This document shows, one piece after another, positions 24,376 to 33,840 of a stretch of DNA of 36,623 nucleotides. A program made the position numbers and the translations under genes. The notes under the pieces are model-generated. The model was not told the origin of the DNA, made no database searches, and worked only from the letters and a program-made list of their open reading frames with translations. This DNA is from Myxococcales bacterium (GTDB lineage: Bacteria; Myxococcota; Myxococcia; Myxococcales; Myxococcaceae), in the NCBI GenBank assembly GCA_003153055.1, contig PMBV01000264.1, positions 1 through 36,623 of the forward strand. Direction: 5' to 3'. Numbering within the stretch: position 1 is the first letter of the stretch; each line of letters opens with the position of its first letter.

Positions 24376-27300
24376 TCAGAACGTCGAGACCTCCACCGTA
24401 CTGGGCTCGAGTGGCCGGAGCATGCCCATGGCCCTCACATCGAGCTGGCCCGGGTCAGCGCCTCGCTTCTCGAGGAAGGCTCGAACCGCCCGTGCCCGCT
24501 GTCCGCTGAGCCGCTCGTTGTCTGGCCGAGCGCCCAGCTCCGAGACGAAGACGTCGATGCGGAGCCGGAGCCCCGGCTTCGCCCGCAGGGTCAGCCCGAG
24601 CTGCCGGAGGAGCTCCTCGGTCTCCCGGGTGAAGGTGGCCTTGCCCTTCAAGAACGAGATGTGGGCTTTGAGCTTGAGCGTATCGCCGGTGACGTTGACC
24701 AGGCCCTCGCCCTTGTCGGGGCACCCGTCGTCGTCCTTGAAGCCGTTGATGGTCTCCTTCTCGGTGGGACAGAGGTCGTCCTCGTCGGCCACGCCGTCAT
24801 GGTCCGCGTCGGCGAAGCGCCCTTGCGTCGGCGGCGGCTCGGCCGCGGGCACCACCGGCCCCTCAAGCTCGGCCTGGCTCGGAGGCGGCTGTCCCATGGG
24901 GAACTTCTCTTTGGGTGGCTCGGCGACCTCGGAGTGCACCACCCACTGCGAGGGCAGCGCCATGGCCGGAGCGAGGAAGGAGACGCCGAAGACCGCCTGG
25001 AAGCGAGGCGCACCCCAGCCATGAGTGAGACCCGCGCCCGAGGCCAGCTCGAGCGTCACGACGTCTCCCAGGCGGTACCGGAACCCACCCATCGCATCCA
25101 CTGGAACGCTGGTCGCCGAGCCGCTGGGAAGGCCCACGGCGCCCGTGGTGGTGAGCACGAGCGAGAGGCGGTTGGGCTGACTGACGAGCGGCACCTCGAC
25201 CCCCACTGCCCAGGCAAATTCGTGGCGAACGGAGAAGCTCAGCACTCGCACCTCGGCCGTGCGGAGGTTGACCCCCGCGTTCACGAGGAGCCGGAACATC
25301 GGCAAGGTCAGCTCTCCGAGGAGCCGGGGAGCGCACGAGAAGGCCCCGTCGCCGCGGAGCGTCGCGACACTGCCGGTCGGGAAGCCCAGCAGCACCGAGG
25401 CACCGAGCTGGAGCGCGCTGCCACGAGGAAACACCGCGTACTTCGCCTGGAAGCGCAGGTCTCCACCAGCGAAGCCCAGCGGGTTCTCGCCCAGCGCGGG
25501 GTCGAGTTGGCTCGTGCGCTGGCCTCTGGCGATGGACATTGGCATCCCGAGGCCGAGCTCGGCGTGGTCCATCACCGCGAGGCCCGCCGTGACGTCGGCG
25601 AAGAGGAGATCATCCACCACCCGGAAGGCCGTCTGATTCCCTCCCGGCACGCCGAGGATGAGCGGGTTGTCTGCGTAGCCCAGGTGGACGCCTCCGTAGG
25701 CCCGGAGGTGCTCGGCGACGTTGGCCGACTCGACCGAGAGGAAGCCCTGACTCCCGAGGGCCGACTTGAAGCGCTGGACATCGATGTTCACCGCCGACGT
25801 CGTCTGCGCCCTGGCCGGCGCCGCGAGGAGCACCACGAGCACGAGCAGCGTGCCGCCGCGCTGCCTCCGAGCTCTCCTGGCCCCCGCGAGGAGCACGAGC
25901 ACGAACGGCAGCCACAAGCCGCCGACTGACGAACAGCCGCCGCCGCCGCGGACCAAGAAGTCGTCGGTGGGGTCGAGCGGGTTGGTGCCGCGCCGCAGCT
26001 CCTCGCCATCGCTCGCGCCGCCGTGGTCCGAGTCGGCCAGGTTCGGGTTCGTCTCGCCAGGGCTGACCAGGCCGTCGTGGTTGGCGTCCTCCTCGCCGTC
26101 GGTCAGCCCGTCGCCGTCACTGTCGGCCAACAACGGGTCGGTGTGGTTGGAGTCGCTGGACTCGAAGCCGTCGCTCAGCCCGTCACCGTCGCTGTCGGCC
26201 TTCGAGGCATCGGTCTCACCTGGGTCGACGGCGCCGTTGTGGTTCGAGTCTTCCTTGCCGTCGTCGAGCCCGTCTCCGTCGGAGTCCTTCTTGGTCGGGT
26301 CGGTGGTGGTGGTGGGGTCGGCATCGGGAATGAAGTGCCCCTTCGAGACGTCGGTGTCGGGAGATCTCCCCGCCTCGGTGACGCCCCGTTCGGTTCCGTC
26401 GGCCAGCCCATCGCCGTCGCTGTCCCAATCCACCGCGTCGATGAGGCCGTCGCCATCGGAGTCGGTCAGGCCCTCGGCGCCGTCGAGCACGCCGTCGTCA
26501 TCGGTGTCGGCGTCGTGCGGATCGAGCCCGATGGCCAGCTCCTGGCTGTCGGTGAGCCCGTCGTGGTCCGAGTCGACGCGATCGTCATGGCCGTCGAGCG
26601 GGTCCGTCTCGCCCTCGTCGACGCGCCCGTTGTGGTTGGCGTCTTCGTCGGCGTCTGGCTCGCCCCCGCGGTCGGTGTCAGCGCGGAGCGGGTTGGTCTG
26701 GGTTGTTGGGTCCGCGTCGGCCCGGAAGACGGTGAGCTTGGTGTCTCGCCCTTGTGGCGCGGTGAGGCCGAGCTCGAGCCCATCGAGGAGGCCGTCGTGG
26801 TCCGAGTCGGCGTCCTTGGGGCTCGTCTCGAAGGGCTCGACAATGCCGTTGTGGTTCTTGTCTTCGTTGCCGTCGAGGAGCCCATCGTCGTCGGTGTCGT
26901 CATCGAGCGGGTCCGTATGAGCGACGAGGACCTCGACGCCGTCGGGCACTCCATCATGGTCCGTGTCGGGGTCGAGGGGGTTGGTGCCGAGAATGAACTC
27001 ATCGGCGTCGGAGAGGCCGTCGCGATCGCTGTCGGCACCGACGGTGAGAGAGACGATGGTCGCGGCGTACCCTCCACTCGAGTCACGCACGGTGTAGGTC
27101 AGCGTGTCTGGGCCGACGTAGCCGGGGGTCGGCGTGTAGAGCAGGCCCGCTCCGCCAGGCGCGATGGAGACGCGACCGTGCTGGGCGTCGGAGACGACGA
27201 TGACCTCGAGGGTCTCCCCGACGTCGGGGGCGATGGAGTCGTTGCTCAGCACGTCGAGCGGGTCGTTGGCCGAGTCCTGGGCGACGCTGAAGACGTCCGG

Positions 27301-30300
27301 CACGGCCTGAGGTGGGTCGTTCACGTTGAGCACGGTGACCGACACGGTGGCCGTCGCGCTGCCGCCGTGGCCATCGGTGATGTCGTACGAGAACGTGTCG
27401 GTGCCGAAGTAGTTGGCGACGGGCGTGTAGAGAACCGCCGTGCCTCCGAGCTCGAGCCGCGCCGTCCCGTGGGCCGGCGAAGACACGCTCGTCACCCGCA
27501 GGGTCTCGCCGACGTCGGGGGCGCAGGAGTCATTGGCCAGAGCATCGATGCGCTGGTCGACCGAGTCCTCGGCGACGACGTAGGTGTCGGCGGTGGCCGT
27601 CGGAGGGTCGTTGACCGGCACCACGGTGACGATGAGCTGATCCACGTCGCTCTTGGCGCCTCCCACTCCGGTGTTCCCCAGGTCATTGGTGTTGAAGTCG
27701 ATGTGCGTCGTGCCGTTGAAGTTCGCCGGGGGCCGGAACACCGTGCCCTCGAGGGCGGCGTTGATGTCTGCGATGGTCCCAGTGAAGGACAGCTTGTCGT
27801 CGTCGTGCCCGTCACCCAGCGAGAAGGTGAGGTTGCTCGTCTTGCCCAAGGTGAGCGTGCCCACCGAGCACGACATGGTGAGCTGAATGGGAGCGTCGGC
27901 GGCGTCGGGGTCGCTCACGGTGAGGGCCGTCGAGCTCGCCGCGGTGAAGGTGAGCGTGGTGTCCTCGTCGATGGTCTGCGAGACGGGCAGGCCATTCACT
28001 GGAGGGTCGTTGGCCGGGCCGATGGTGATGGCGACGTTGGCCGACGCGGTGAGGCCGCCTGGGTCTGAGATGGTGTAGCTGAAGGCGTCGGTGCCGTTGT
28101 AACCCGGCGAGGGGGTGTACCGGAGCTGCGCGCCTCCCGAGTCGATGAGGACCGTGCCGTGCTGGGCCGGCGTGACAGCGGTGACGATGAGGGCCTCGGG
28201 GCCATCGGGCAGCCAGGTGTCGTTGTTCAGCACCGGCAAGGGGTTGCTGAGGGAGCCTTCGACCACGCCGAAACTGTCGTCGAGCGCGGTGGGCGGGTCG
28301 TTCGTCGGCGTGACGGTGACCGAGACGATGGCCGTCGAGGTCGCGCCGTTCCCGTCGCTCACCGAGTAGGTGAAGGTGTCGGGGCCGAAGTAGTTGGCGT
28401 TGGGGTGGTAGGTGAGGCTCGTGCCGCCGCCGGACACCACGCCGTGGGCCGCTGGCGTCGTGCTGATGATGGTGAGCGTCTCGGGCCCGTCGGGCAGCGA
28501 GGAGTCGTTGGCGAGCACGTCGAGGCTGGTGGTGCTGTCTTCGGGCACCACGAAGCTGTCGTCTCCCAGCGTGGGCGGGTCGTTTGTCGGGCTGATGGTG
28601 ATGGCGATGGTGTCGGTGTCGCTCTTCGGCCCGCCCGAGCCGGTGGCGCCGTTGTCGTTGCTGTTGATGCGCACCGAGCCCGAGCCGTAGGCGTTGGCCG
28701 TGGGGGTGAAGGTGAGACCGTTGAGCGCGACGTTGACGGCTCCCAGCGGGCCCTTGAACTGCACCGAGGTGTCGTTGGTGCCGGTGCCCGAGAGCAAGGT
28801 GAGCCCCGCCTGCGTGGGGAGCGTCAGCGTGCCGATGGTGGCATCGAGGGTGACGGTGAGGTCGCTTCCATTGAGGTCCACGTCAGTGACCGAGAGGAGG
28901 TTCCCCGTGCCGAGCGAGAACACCACGGGCGTGTCTTCGAGCGTCGTCTGCGCCGGTGGCACGGAGTTGACCGGCGGGTCGTTCACCGGGTTGACCGAGG
29001 TACTGACCGAGGCCGAGTTGTTGGCCAGGGTGAGGTCCGTCGAGGTGCTGGTGAGGCCCAGCGACGCGTTGAGCGTTCCCTCGGCCTGCGTCACCGCGGC
29101 GACCACGGTGAAGGTGGAGGGCGATGCTGGGGCCAACGTACCCCGCGTGCAGGTGATGAGCTGCCCGGCGCGGTTGCAGCTCCACCCCGAGCCCGAGGCC
29201 GAGGTGAAGGTGACGCCACTGGGCAAGGTGAAGGTCGCGGTCAGACCCGCGGCCTGGCTCGGCCCCGAGTTGGTGACGGTGTTGGTCCAGGTGATGTTCC
29301 CGTGCTCGTCCACCGGGCTCGGCGCGGCGCTGCTGGTCACGGAGAGGTCCGCGGTCGGTGCCAGGCTGTCGGTGTCGATGGCCACGTTGTGGCTCAAGTC
29401 CGGGTCGTCGATGATGGGTGGGCTGTACGCCACGGCCTGGTTGACGAGGCTGCCCGTGGCCGTCGCGCTCAGGGCGGCGTCAATGGAGAAGGTGGCCGTG
29501 GCGCCCACTGGCAGGGTGATGAGTTGATCCACCGAGCCCGAGCCGCTGGCGGTGCACGAGCCACCGCCAGTCGCCACGCACGCCCAGGTGATGGCGCTCA
29601 GCGTCGCTGGGAGCGTGTCGACGACTCGAGCGCGCGTCGCGACGTTGGGCCCGAGGTTGGTGACGACGAGGCTGTAGGTGACGCCCGTGCCAGGGACGCT
29701 CGTCGTCGTCGAGTTGCTCAAGGTGACCGAGAGGTCGGCCGGAGCGAAGCAGAGCGGTACGTCCTGCAGCGCGGTGCCGACGATCTGCGCGACCGTGGCG
29801 CTGGCGTTTCCCGATGCGCCGCGGGTGGCTCCGTTGGAGGGGAACTCGGTGAGACCGTTGGAGCTGGTGTCGCCTCCCGCGCCCCCCGCGGCCGAGCGAG
29901 TGACGGCGCCGGTGCTGAGCGCGATGAAGCCTCCCGAGCCACCACCGCCAGGGCCGGTGGCCTCGTCAAGCCCCGGGTCGAGGAGCTGCCGGCCGCCACT
30001 CCCGCCGTTGGCCGAGATACTGAAGCCCGAGGCCGCGTTGGCTCGCACGACGATGGTGCCGCCCGAGCCGCCACCGCCGGCGCCATCGCGGTGGGTGCCG
30101 ACGGTGTTCCCTCCCGCGCTTCCGTTGGCCACCAGGGCGCCAGAGCTCTGGACCGTGTCGGCGACGATGTAGATGATGCCACCGCCAGCGCCGCCGGGGC
30201 TCGAGGCCGACTGGTCTCCGTCACCAGCGCCGCCGCCACCGCCGAGGTAGAGCTGGGTCAGCGCCGAGGGGAGCAGCGCCCGGCCACCCAGCCCGCCTCG

Positions 30301-31374
30301 CTCGCGCCGCTGGTTTCCACCCCACGCCGAGTTGTTGGGCCCGGTCGCGGTGGCGTTGAGGTTCACCTGTGAAAAGGAGTAGCCACCCCTCCCGCCGCCC
30401 GAGTTGTTGGCGAGGTTGCTGGTCGAGGTTTGAAGGTTCTTGCCTGGGTCGAGCGCCCACGCCGCGGCGCCAATGACAGTGGAGTCCATCACACCCTGGC
30501 CGTTCCATGTATTGGAGTTGGTTGCGTTGGCGCCACCGCCGCCACCCGCGCGCAGGGCGTTGCCTCCGCCACCGGCATTGGCCGGAGCTCCGCGACCGAA
30601 GCGGCCGCCGAGCCCGTCGTAGGCCGAGTGGTAGCCAGCGATGCCCTCGCCCTTCTCCGCCCCGCTGGTGCCCGAGGAGAAGCGGTAGCCCGTGACGTCG
30701 GTCGAGGGGCTCGCCACCGAGAGGTTGTCGACCTGCCCGCCGCGAAAGCCGAGGCCCGACACGTCGATGGTGCCGGCGAGGCTCAAGGTGGTGCGCACGT
30801 GGAGCGCGACGACGCCGCCCCGGGTGCCGTCCCAGGGGATGGCGGTGATGGTGCCGGTGTTCGACACCACCAGCGACTCGAAGCGAGGCACTCGGACGAC
30901 CTGCGCCGCGCCGGAGACGCTATAGGGGTTGATGAGGCCCGCGCAGCCAACGCCGATGGTGATGGTGTTGGTGGGCCGGTCGACCGAGGCCACCGTGACG
31001 AGCTCGTGGAGCCCTGCGCCGTTGAGGCTCGTGACGAAGCCGTAGACCGAGGAGTCGGTGGTGTCGATGGTCGCGCCTTGCATCTGGACGACCATCAGGA
31101 GGTCACCGGCCCCGAGCTGGCCGAAGACCGGGCTGTCGAGCTGGGTGATGTCGGAAACGCGCAGCGTCGTGGCGCCAGGAGCCGCGCTCGCGGCGAGGGC
31201 CGACCACTGGTTCACCGTCTCGACGCCGGTGACAGTGTAGCCACCATCGAAGGCGGTCAGCGCCGCGGTCTTCTCGCTACGGATTTCCGGAGCATCGGTG
31301 CCGCGGCCGTTGCAGGCAGAGAGCCCGACGCCCACCAGGCTGGCGGAGACCAGCACGCGCGTGAGTGTCTTCAT
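24376..31374 (-). CDS. 2332-residue surface protein fused to an OmpA-family protein
   Basis: Domains in order: lipoprotein signal (VLVSASLVGVGLSAC, Cys21); an AgmC-like beta region to about 230 (LGAGDLLMVVQMQGATID); Gly-rich repeats to ~540; two DUF11-type domains ~541-795 (ADLSVTLSN, ADLSVTSSA); about six cadherin/tandem-95-type repeats ~795-1440 (NDPP junctions, EDS, YFGPDTFTY); calcium-binding thrombospondin type-3 repeats ~1442-1800 (DSDGDGLDDG and kin). Then comes a MYXO-CTERM-like element: Cys1814 in GGGGCSSVGG, hydrophobic 1820-1832, basic ARRARRQR. At once a signal-peptide-like segment follows (TLLVLVVLLAAPARA, cleavage after Ala1856), then a beta-barrel, another type-3 stretch and an OmpA-like peptidoglycan-binding domain (~2225-2332; GKATFTRETEELLRQLG, NERLSGQRARAVRAFL). 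Each half looks like a complete secreted protein. A related M. xanthus architecture (AgmC, gliding) comes to mind, from memory only. The start has a weak ribosome binding site. Confidence 0.9.
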   Translation of the reverse strand: MKTLTRVLVSASLVGVGLSACNGRGTDAPEIRSEKTAALTAFDGGYTVTGVETVNQWSALAASAAPGATTLRVSDITQLDSPVFGQLGAGDLLMVVQMQGATIDTTDSSVYGFVTSLNGAGLHELVTVASVDRPTNTITIGVGCAGLINPYSVSGAAQVVRVPRFESLVVSNTGTITAIPWDGTRGGVVALHVRTTLSLAGTIDVSGLGFRGGQVDNLSVASPSTDVTGYRFSSGTSGAEKGEGIAGYHSAYDGLGGRFGRGAPANAGGGGNALRAGGGGGANATNSNTWNGQGVMDSTVIGAAAWALDPGKNLQTSTSNLANNSGGGRGGYSFSQVNLNATATGPNNSAWGGNQRRERGGLGGRALLPSALTQLYLGGGGGAGDGDQSASSPGGAGGGIIYIVADTVQSSGALVANGSAGGNTVGTHRDGAGGGGSGGTIVVRANAASGFSISANGGSGGRQLLDPGLDEATGPGGGGSGGFIALSTGAVTRSAAGGAGGDTSSNGLTEFPSNGATRGASGNASATVAQIVGTALQDVPLCFAPADLSVTLSNSTTTSVPGTGVTYSLVVTNLGPNVATRARVVDTLPATLSAITWACVATGGGSCTASGSGSVDQLITLPVGATATFSIDAALSATATGSLVNQAVAYSPPIIDDPDLSHNVAIDTDSLAPTADLSVTSSAAPSPVDEHGNITWTNTVTNSGPSQAAGLTATFTLPSGVTFTSASGSGWSCNRAGQLITCTRGTLAPASPSTFTVVAAVTQAEGTLNASLGLTSTSTDLTLANNSASVSTSVNPVNDPPVNSVPPAQTTLEDTPVVFSLGTGNLLSVTDVDLNGSDLTVTLDATIGTLTLPTQAGLTLLSGTGTNDTSVQFKGPLGAVNVALNGLTFTPTANAYGSGSVRINSNDNGATGSGGPKSDTDTIAITISPTNDPPTLGDDSFVVPEDSTTSLDVLANDSSLPDGPETLTIISTTPAAHGVVSGGGTSLTYHPNANYFGPDTFTYSVSDGNGATSTAIVSVTVTPTNDPPTALDDSFGVVEGSLSNPLPVLNNDTWLPDGPEALIVTAVTPAQHGTVLIDSGGAQLRYTPSPGYNGTDAFSYTISDPGGLTASANVAITIGPANDPPVNGLPVSQTIDEDTTLTFTAASSTALTVSDPDAADAPIQLTMSCSVGTLTLGKTSNLTFSLGDGHDDDKLSFTGTIADINAALEGTVFRPPANFNGTTHIDFNTNDLGNTGVGGAKSDVDQLIVTVVPVNDPPTATADTYVVAEDSVDQRIDALANDSCAPDVGETLRVTSVSSPAHGTARLELGGTAVLYTPVANYFGTDTFSYDITDGHGGSATATVSVTVLNVNDPPQAVPDVFSVAQDSANDPLDVLSNDSIAPDVGETLEVIVVSDAQHGRVSIAPGGAGLLYTPTPGYVGPDTLTYTVRDSSGGYAATIVSLTVGADSDRDGLSDADEFILGTNPLDPDTDHDGVPDGVEVLVAHTDPLDDDTDDDGLLDGNEDKNHNGIVEPFETSPKDADSDHDGLLDGLELGLTAPQGRDTKLTVFRADADPTTQTNPLRADTDRGGEPDADEDANHNGRVDEGETDPLDGHDDRVDSDHDGLTDSQELAIGLDPHDADTDDDGVLDGAEGLTDSDGDGLIDAVDWDSDGDGLADGTERGVTEAGRSPDTDVSKGHFIPDADPTTTTDPTKKDSDGDGLDDGKEDSNHNGAVDPGETDASKADSDGDGLSDGFESSDSNHTDPLLADSDGDGLTDGEEDANHDGLVSPGETNPNLADSDHGGASDGEELRRGTNPLDPTDDFLVRGGGGCSSVGGLWLPFVLVLLAGARRARRQRGGTLLVLVVLLAAPARAQTTSAVNIDVQRFKSALGSQGFLSVESANVAEHLRAYGGVHLGYADNPLILGVPGGNQTAFRVVDDLLFADVTAGLAVMDHAELGLGMPMSIARGQRTSQLDPALGENPLGFAGGDLRFQAKYAVFPRGSALQLGASVLLGFPTGSVATLRGDGAFSCAPRLLGELTLPMFRLLVNAGVNLRTAEVRVLSFSVRHEFAWAVGVEVPLVSQPNRLSLVLTTTGAVGLPSGSATSVPVDAMGGFRYRLGDVVTLELASGAGLTHGWGAPRFQAVFGVSFLAPAMALPSQWVVHSEVAEPPKEKFPMGQPPPSQAELEGPVVPAAEPPPTQGRFADADHDGVADEDDLCPTEKETINGFKDDDGCPDKGEGLVNVTGDTLKLKAHISFLKGKATFTRETEELLRQLGLTLRAKPGLRLRIDVFVSELGARPDNERLSGQRARAVRAFLEKRGADPGQLDVRAMGMLRPLEPSTVEVSTF
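25970..27050. repeat. Thrombospondin type-3 coding repeats (Asp-rich)
   Basis: The minus strand encodes about a dozen units of the form D-x-D-x-D-G-x-x-D-G-x-E with spacers of 20-40 residues, seen on the plus strand as recurring GTCGCCGTC, GTCGGAGTC and GTGGTTGGA clusters. They would bind calcium in the surface half of the giant protein. Frequent short identical blocks make this stretch liable to slippage and to assembly error. Confidence 0.75.
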
Positions 31375-31493
31375 TGTCCATGGAACGGTAACGGCGGAAG
31401 TCTCGGTGCGTGGGCGCGCTCGAGCGTCAATTCCGTGACGTGCGGGGCCTGTCTCCTTCGAGCTCGATGACCTGAACGAGGTAGGCTGGGCGC

Positions 31494-32510
31494 ATGCCCC
31501 GTTTCTCCAAGCTCCACCAATTCGCCTTCACGCCTCGGCGGCTCGCCTGGCCATGGGTAGCCTTCAACCCGGCCCGCACGGCCTTCGCGGTACCCGTGGG
31601 TGCCACGACGCTCGCCATTCGTGGAGTCGAAGCCCTCGGTGATGTGAAAGACGTCGAGCTCCCCGAGGCGCTGGCGCTGCCGACGGTCGAGGCCAGCACC
31701 TCGGGGACGAGCGCTCGACAGCCCGGGCTGCACTCGATGGCGCTCCACCCCGACGGGAAGACCGTGGTGGGCTTCGGGTGGCGCGATGGCCCGGTGGCAG
31801 GCGTGGCGCGCGTCGGCGCACCCGGAGGGCTCGTCGACTTGAAGCCTGCCCTGGGAGAGCTGGGGCCGATGGCCGCGACGTTCTCTCACGACGGCACGCT
31901 CATCTGGCTCTCGGCTGAGAGCGACCGTGGGGCCGCGCTCCTCCGCCTGAGCTTCCCCAGCTTCAAGCTCGAGGCGAGGGCCACCTTCTCGCCTGCTCCA
32001 CCTCCCGCCGCCCATGAGCTCTTCCTGCACCCGACGGACGACGCCGCGCTGCTCACCATGGCATGCGGGCAAGACGGCACCTTCCTCCAGGTCGGGGAGA
32101 TGGTGGGCGAGAAGCTCGCGCTGGTGGTGACCCAGGGAGAGGGTGGCGTGGAGCCATGCGGGCTGGCCGATGCGACGCTCGACGGGGCCCGCGTGTGTCT
32201 GGTCTCCGCCGAGAAGGTGGCGCTGCGCCGCTGGCCCGACTTGGTTCAAGAGGCGGAGCTCAAGCTGCCCGAAGAGCTGGCCACCAACTTCAACGGAGTC
32301 CGCATCGGGAGCCGATTCTTCATTTCGGCCATCGAAGAAGACGAGGAGAACGAGCGCGCCGTGGTGCTCGACGAAGCCCTCGGGTTGGTCGAGGTCGTCT
32401 CGGACGTCCCAGGCATGTGGGCTGGCCGGCTGGGGGACAATCGGCTGGTGACCATCGACCGGGCCAAGGGAGACAAACGCCTGGGGTACGTCTACTCGGT
32501 CGAGGGGTGA
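31494..32510 (+). CDS. Cytoplasmic beta-propeller-like protein, unknown function
   Basis: The 338-residue product has no signal peptide. It reads as repeated four-strand units typical of a WD40/YVTN-like propeller: LHSMALHPDGKTVVGFGWRD, MAATFSHDGTLIWLSAESDR, HELFLHPTDDAALLTMACGQ, GLADATLDGARVCLVSAEKV, VEVVSDVPGMWAGRLGDNRL. No catalytic motif is seen, so it is probably a scaffold or regulator. ATG 31494 lies 119 bases from the divergent giant gene, so the two promoters share that gap. A PilT-type gene follows after 120 bases on the same strand. Confidence 0.75.
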   Translation: MPRFSKLHQFAFTPRRLAWPWVAFNPARTAFAVPVGATTLAIRGVEALGDVKDVELPEALALPTVEASTSGTSARQPGLHSMALHPDGKTVVGFGWRDGPVAGVARVGAPGGLVDLKPALGELGPMAATFSHDGTLIWLSAESDRGAALLRLSFPSFKLEARATFSPAPPPAAHELFLHPTDDAALLTMACGQDGTFLQVGEMVGEKLALVVTQGEGGVEPCGLADATLDGARVCLVSAEKVALRRWPDLVQEAELKLPEELATNFNGVRIGSRFFISAIEEDEENERAVVLDEALGLVEVVSDVPGMWAGRLGDNRLVTIDRAKGDKRLGYVYSVEG

Positions 32511-32630
32511 GCGCGGTGACAGCATGGCACTGGCCCACCTCTCGGCGCGCCAGGCTGTCACGACTCCAATCGCTGGCCCCGGTCGACCGGCCCTGTTCGC
32601 GCGGCACGAAGCCTGCTTGGCTTCAGCGTG

Positions 32631-33809
32631 ATGCGCCTCGAAACGTTGATACAGAGCGCACGTGAGCAAGGGGCCAGCGACGTGCACCTCGAAGGGGGCA
32701 TGCCGGCGACCTTCCGCGTGCGTGGGGCGCTCCGGCGCCAGGCAGAGCCGCTGCCACCCGCGGTGCTGACGGCCATGGCCCGCGAGGTGTTGGGTGACGA
32801 GTGGAGCGCCTTCATCGAACGCGGCTCGGCGGACCTCTCGCGAGTCTTCGCAGGGCAGCGGTGCCGGCTGAACGTCCTCCGCTCGAGCCGAGGAGTGGGC
32901 TTCGCCATTCGGCTCCTCAGCAGCTCCCACGCGACGCTCAAGAGCCTCAACCTGCACCCCGAGCTCATTCGTCTGGTTCAGCCGACCCACGGCCTGGTGC
33001 TGGTGTGCGGGCCCACCGGCTCGGGGAAGAGCTCGACCCTCGCCGCGCTCCTCCAGGAGGTGAACCTGAGGGAGGCACGCCACATCATCACCGTGGAGTG
33101 CCCGGTGGAGTTCGCGCTGACGCCTCGAAAGTCCTTCATTCGCCAGCGAGAGGTGGGCCGTGACACGCCGTCGTTCGAGCAAGCCCTCGTCGACGCGCTG
33201 CGGGAGGACCCCGATGTCCTCATGGTGGGAGAGCTGCGAGAGCCCGAGGTGATGCGGCTGACCCTGGCCGCCGCGGAGACGGGCCACCTGGTGCTGGCGA
33301 CGATGCACTCCGCCGGCGCGGCTGAGGCATTGCAGCGGCTGGTGGGGGCCTTCGCGCCCGAGGTGCAGCAGTCGATGTCTGCTCAGTTGGCCGACGTGCT
33401 GGTGGGAGCCCTGGCCCAGCGGCTCCGGTTTCACGAGGGCCAGCGAATGCTCGTGCCGGAGTGCGAGGTGTTGATGGGCAGCACGGCGACCCGGGCGCTC
33501 ATTCGCTCGGGCCAGTTCTTCAAGCTCGGCACCGCCCTCGAGACGGGCGCGGCTGAAGGCCAGTACACCTTCGCGCGTTACGCCGACTGGCTGGCCAAGA
33601 AGACCGACTTCGCCCACCCGGGCGTCACCCCCGAGCTCACCGACGAGCTGCCTCCCCCACCGGCGCTGAGGCCCACGGTGGCCCGCCGACCTGCCTCGGG
33701 GCCACGGGCCGCGCCGAAAGAGGAGCCAGTGGCCGACGACGGAACGGTGGTGCTGAGCGGCGAGGAGGAGGACCTCTCCACCCTCATCGCCCAGCTGGAG
33801 AAGGACTGA
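32631..33809 (+). CDS. PilT-type secretion/pilus retraction ATPase
   Basis: The 392-residue product is a GspE/PilT-family hexameric ATPase. The N-terminal domain begins with GASDVHLEGG (the ASDxH signature). Walker A (GPTGSGKSST) starts at residue 127. The Asp box is near RHIITVECPVEF, Walker B is EDPDVLMVGELREPE, and the His box is TGHLVLATMHSAGAAEAL. The C-terminal PilT motif AIRNLIRE is only partly kept (TRALIRSGQFFKLG). A ~60-residue Pro/Ala-rich tail ending in EDLSTLIAQLEKD is extra. The first in-frame start is GTG 32628, followed at once by ATG 32631; I use the ATG. No other pilus gene is near, so it is an orphan paralogue, perhaps for an accessory pilus or motility machine. Confidence 0.93.
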   Translation: MRLETLIQSAREQGASDVHLEGGMPATFRVRGALRRQAEPLPPAVLTAMAREVLGDEWSAFIERGSADLSRVFAGQRCRLNVLRSSRGVGFAIRLLSSSHATLKSLNLHPELIRLVQPTHGLVLVCGPTGSGKSSTLAALLQEVNLREARHIITVECPVEFALTPRKSFIRQREVGRDTPSFEQALVDALREDPDVLMVGELREPEVMRLTLAAAETGHLVLATMHSAGAAEALQRLVGAFAPEVQQSMSAQLADVLVGALAQRLRFHEGQRMLVPECEVLMGSTATRALIRSGQFFKLGTALETGAAEGQYTFARYADWLAKKTDFAHPGVTPELTDELPPPPALRPTVARRPASGPRAAPKEEPVADDGTVVLSGEEEDLSTLIAQLEKD

Positions 33810-33840
33810 GCGGGGCGAGGCGAGCTGGTCGAAGCCCCGC
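33810..33840 (+). terminator. Hairpin directly after the PilT-type gene
   Basis: GCGGGGC (33810-33816) and GCCCCGC (33834-33840) form a perfect 7-bp GC stem with a 17-base loop, starting at the base after the stop codon. No T-run follows. Confidence 0.45.

Noticed and set aside
26023..30372. Two very long plus-strand ORFs (681 and 737 codons) opposite the giant gene
   Set aside because: They are Val/Gly/Arg-rich shadows produced by the repetitive Asp/Thr/Gly-rich coding strand at high GC. They have no signal peptide, motif or ribosome binding site.
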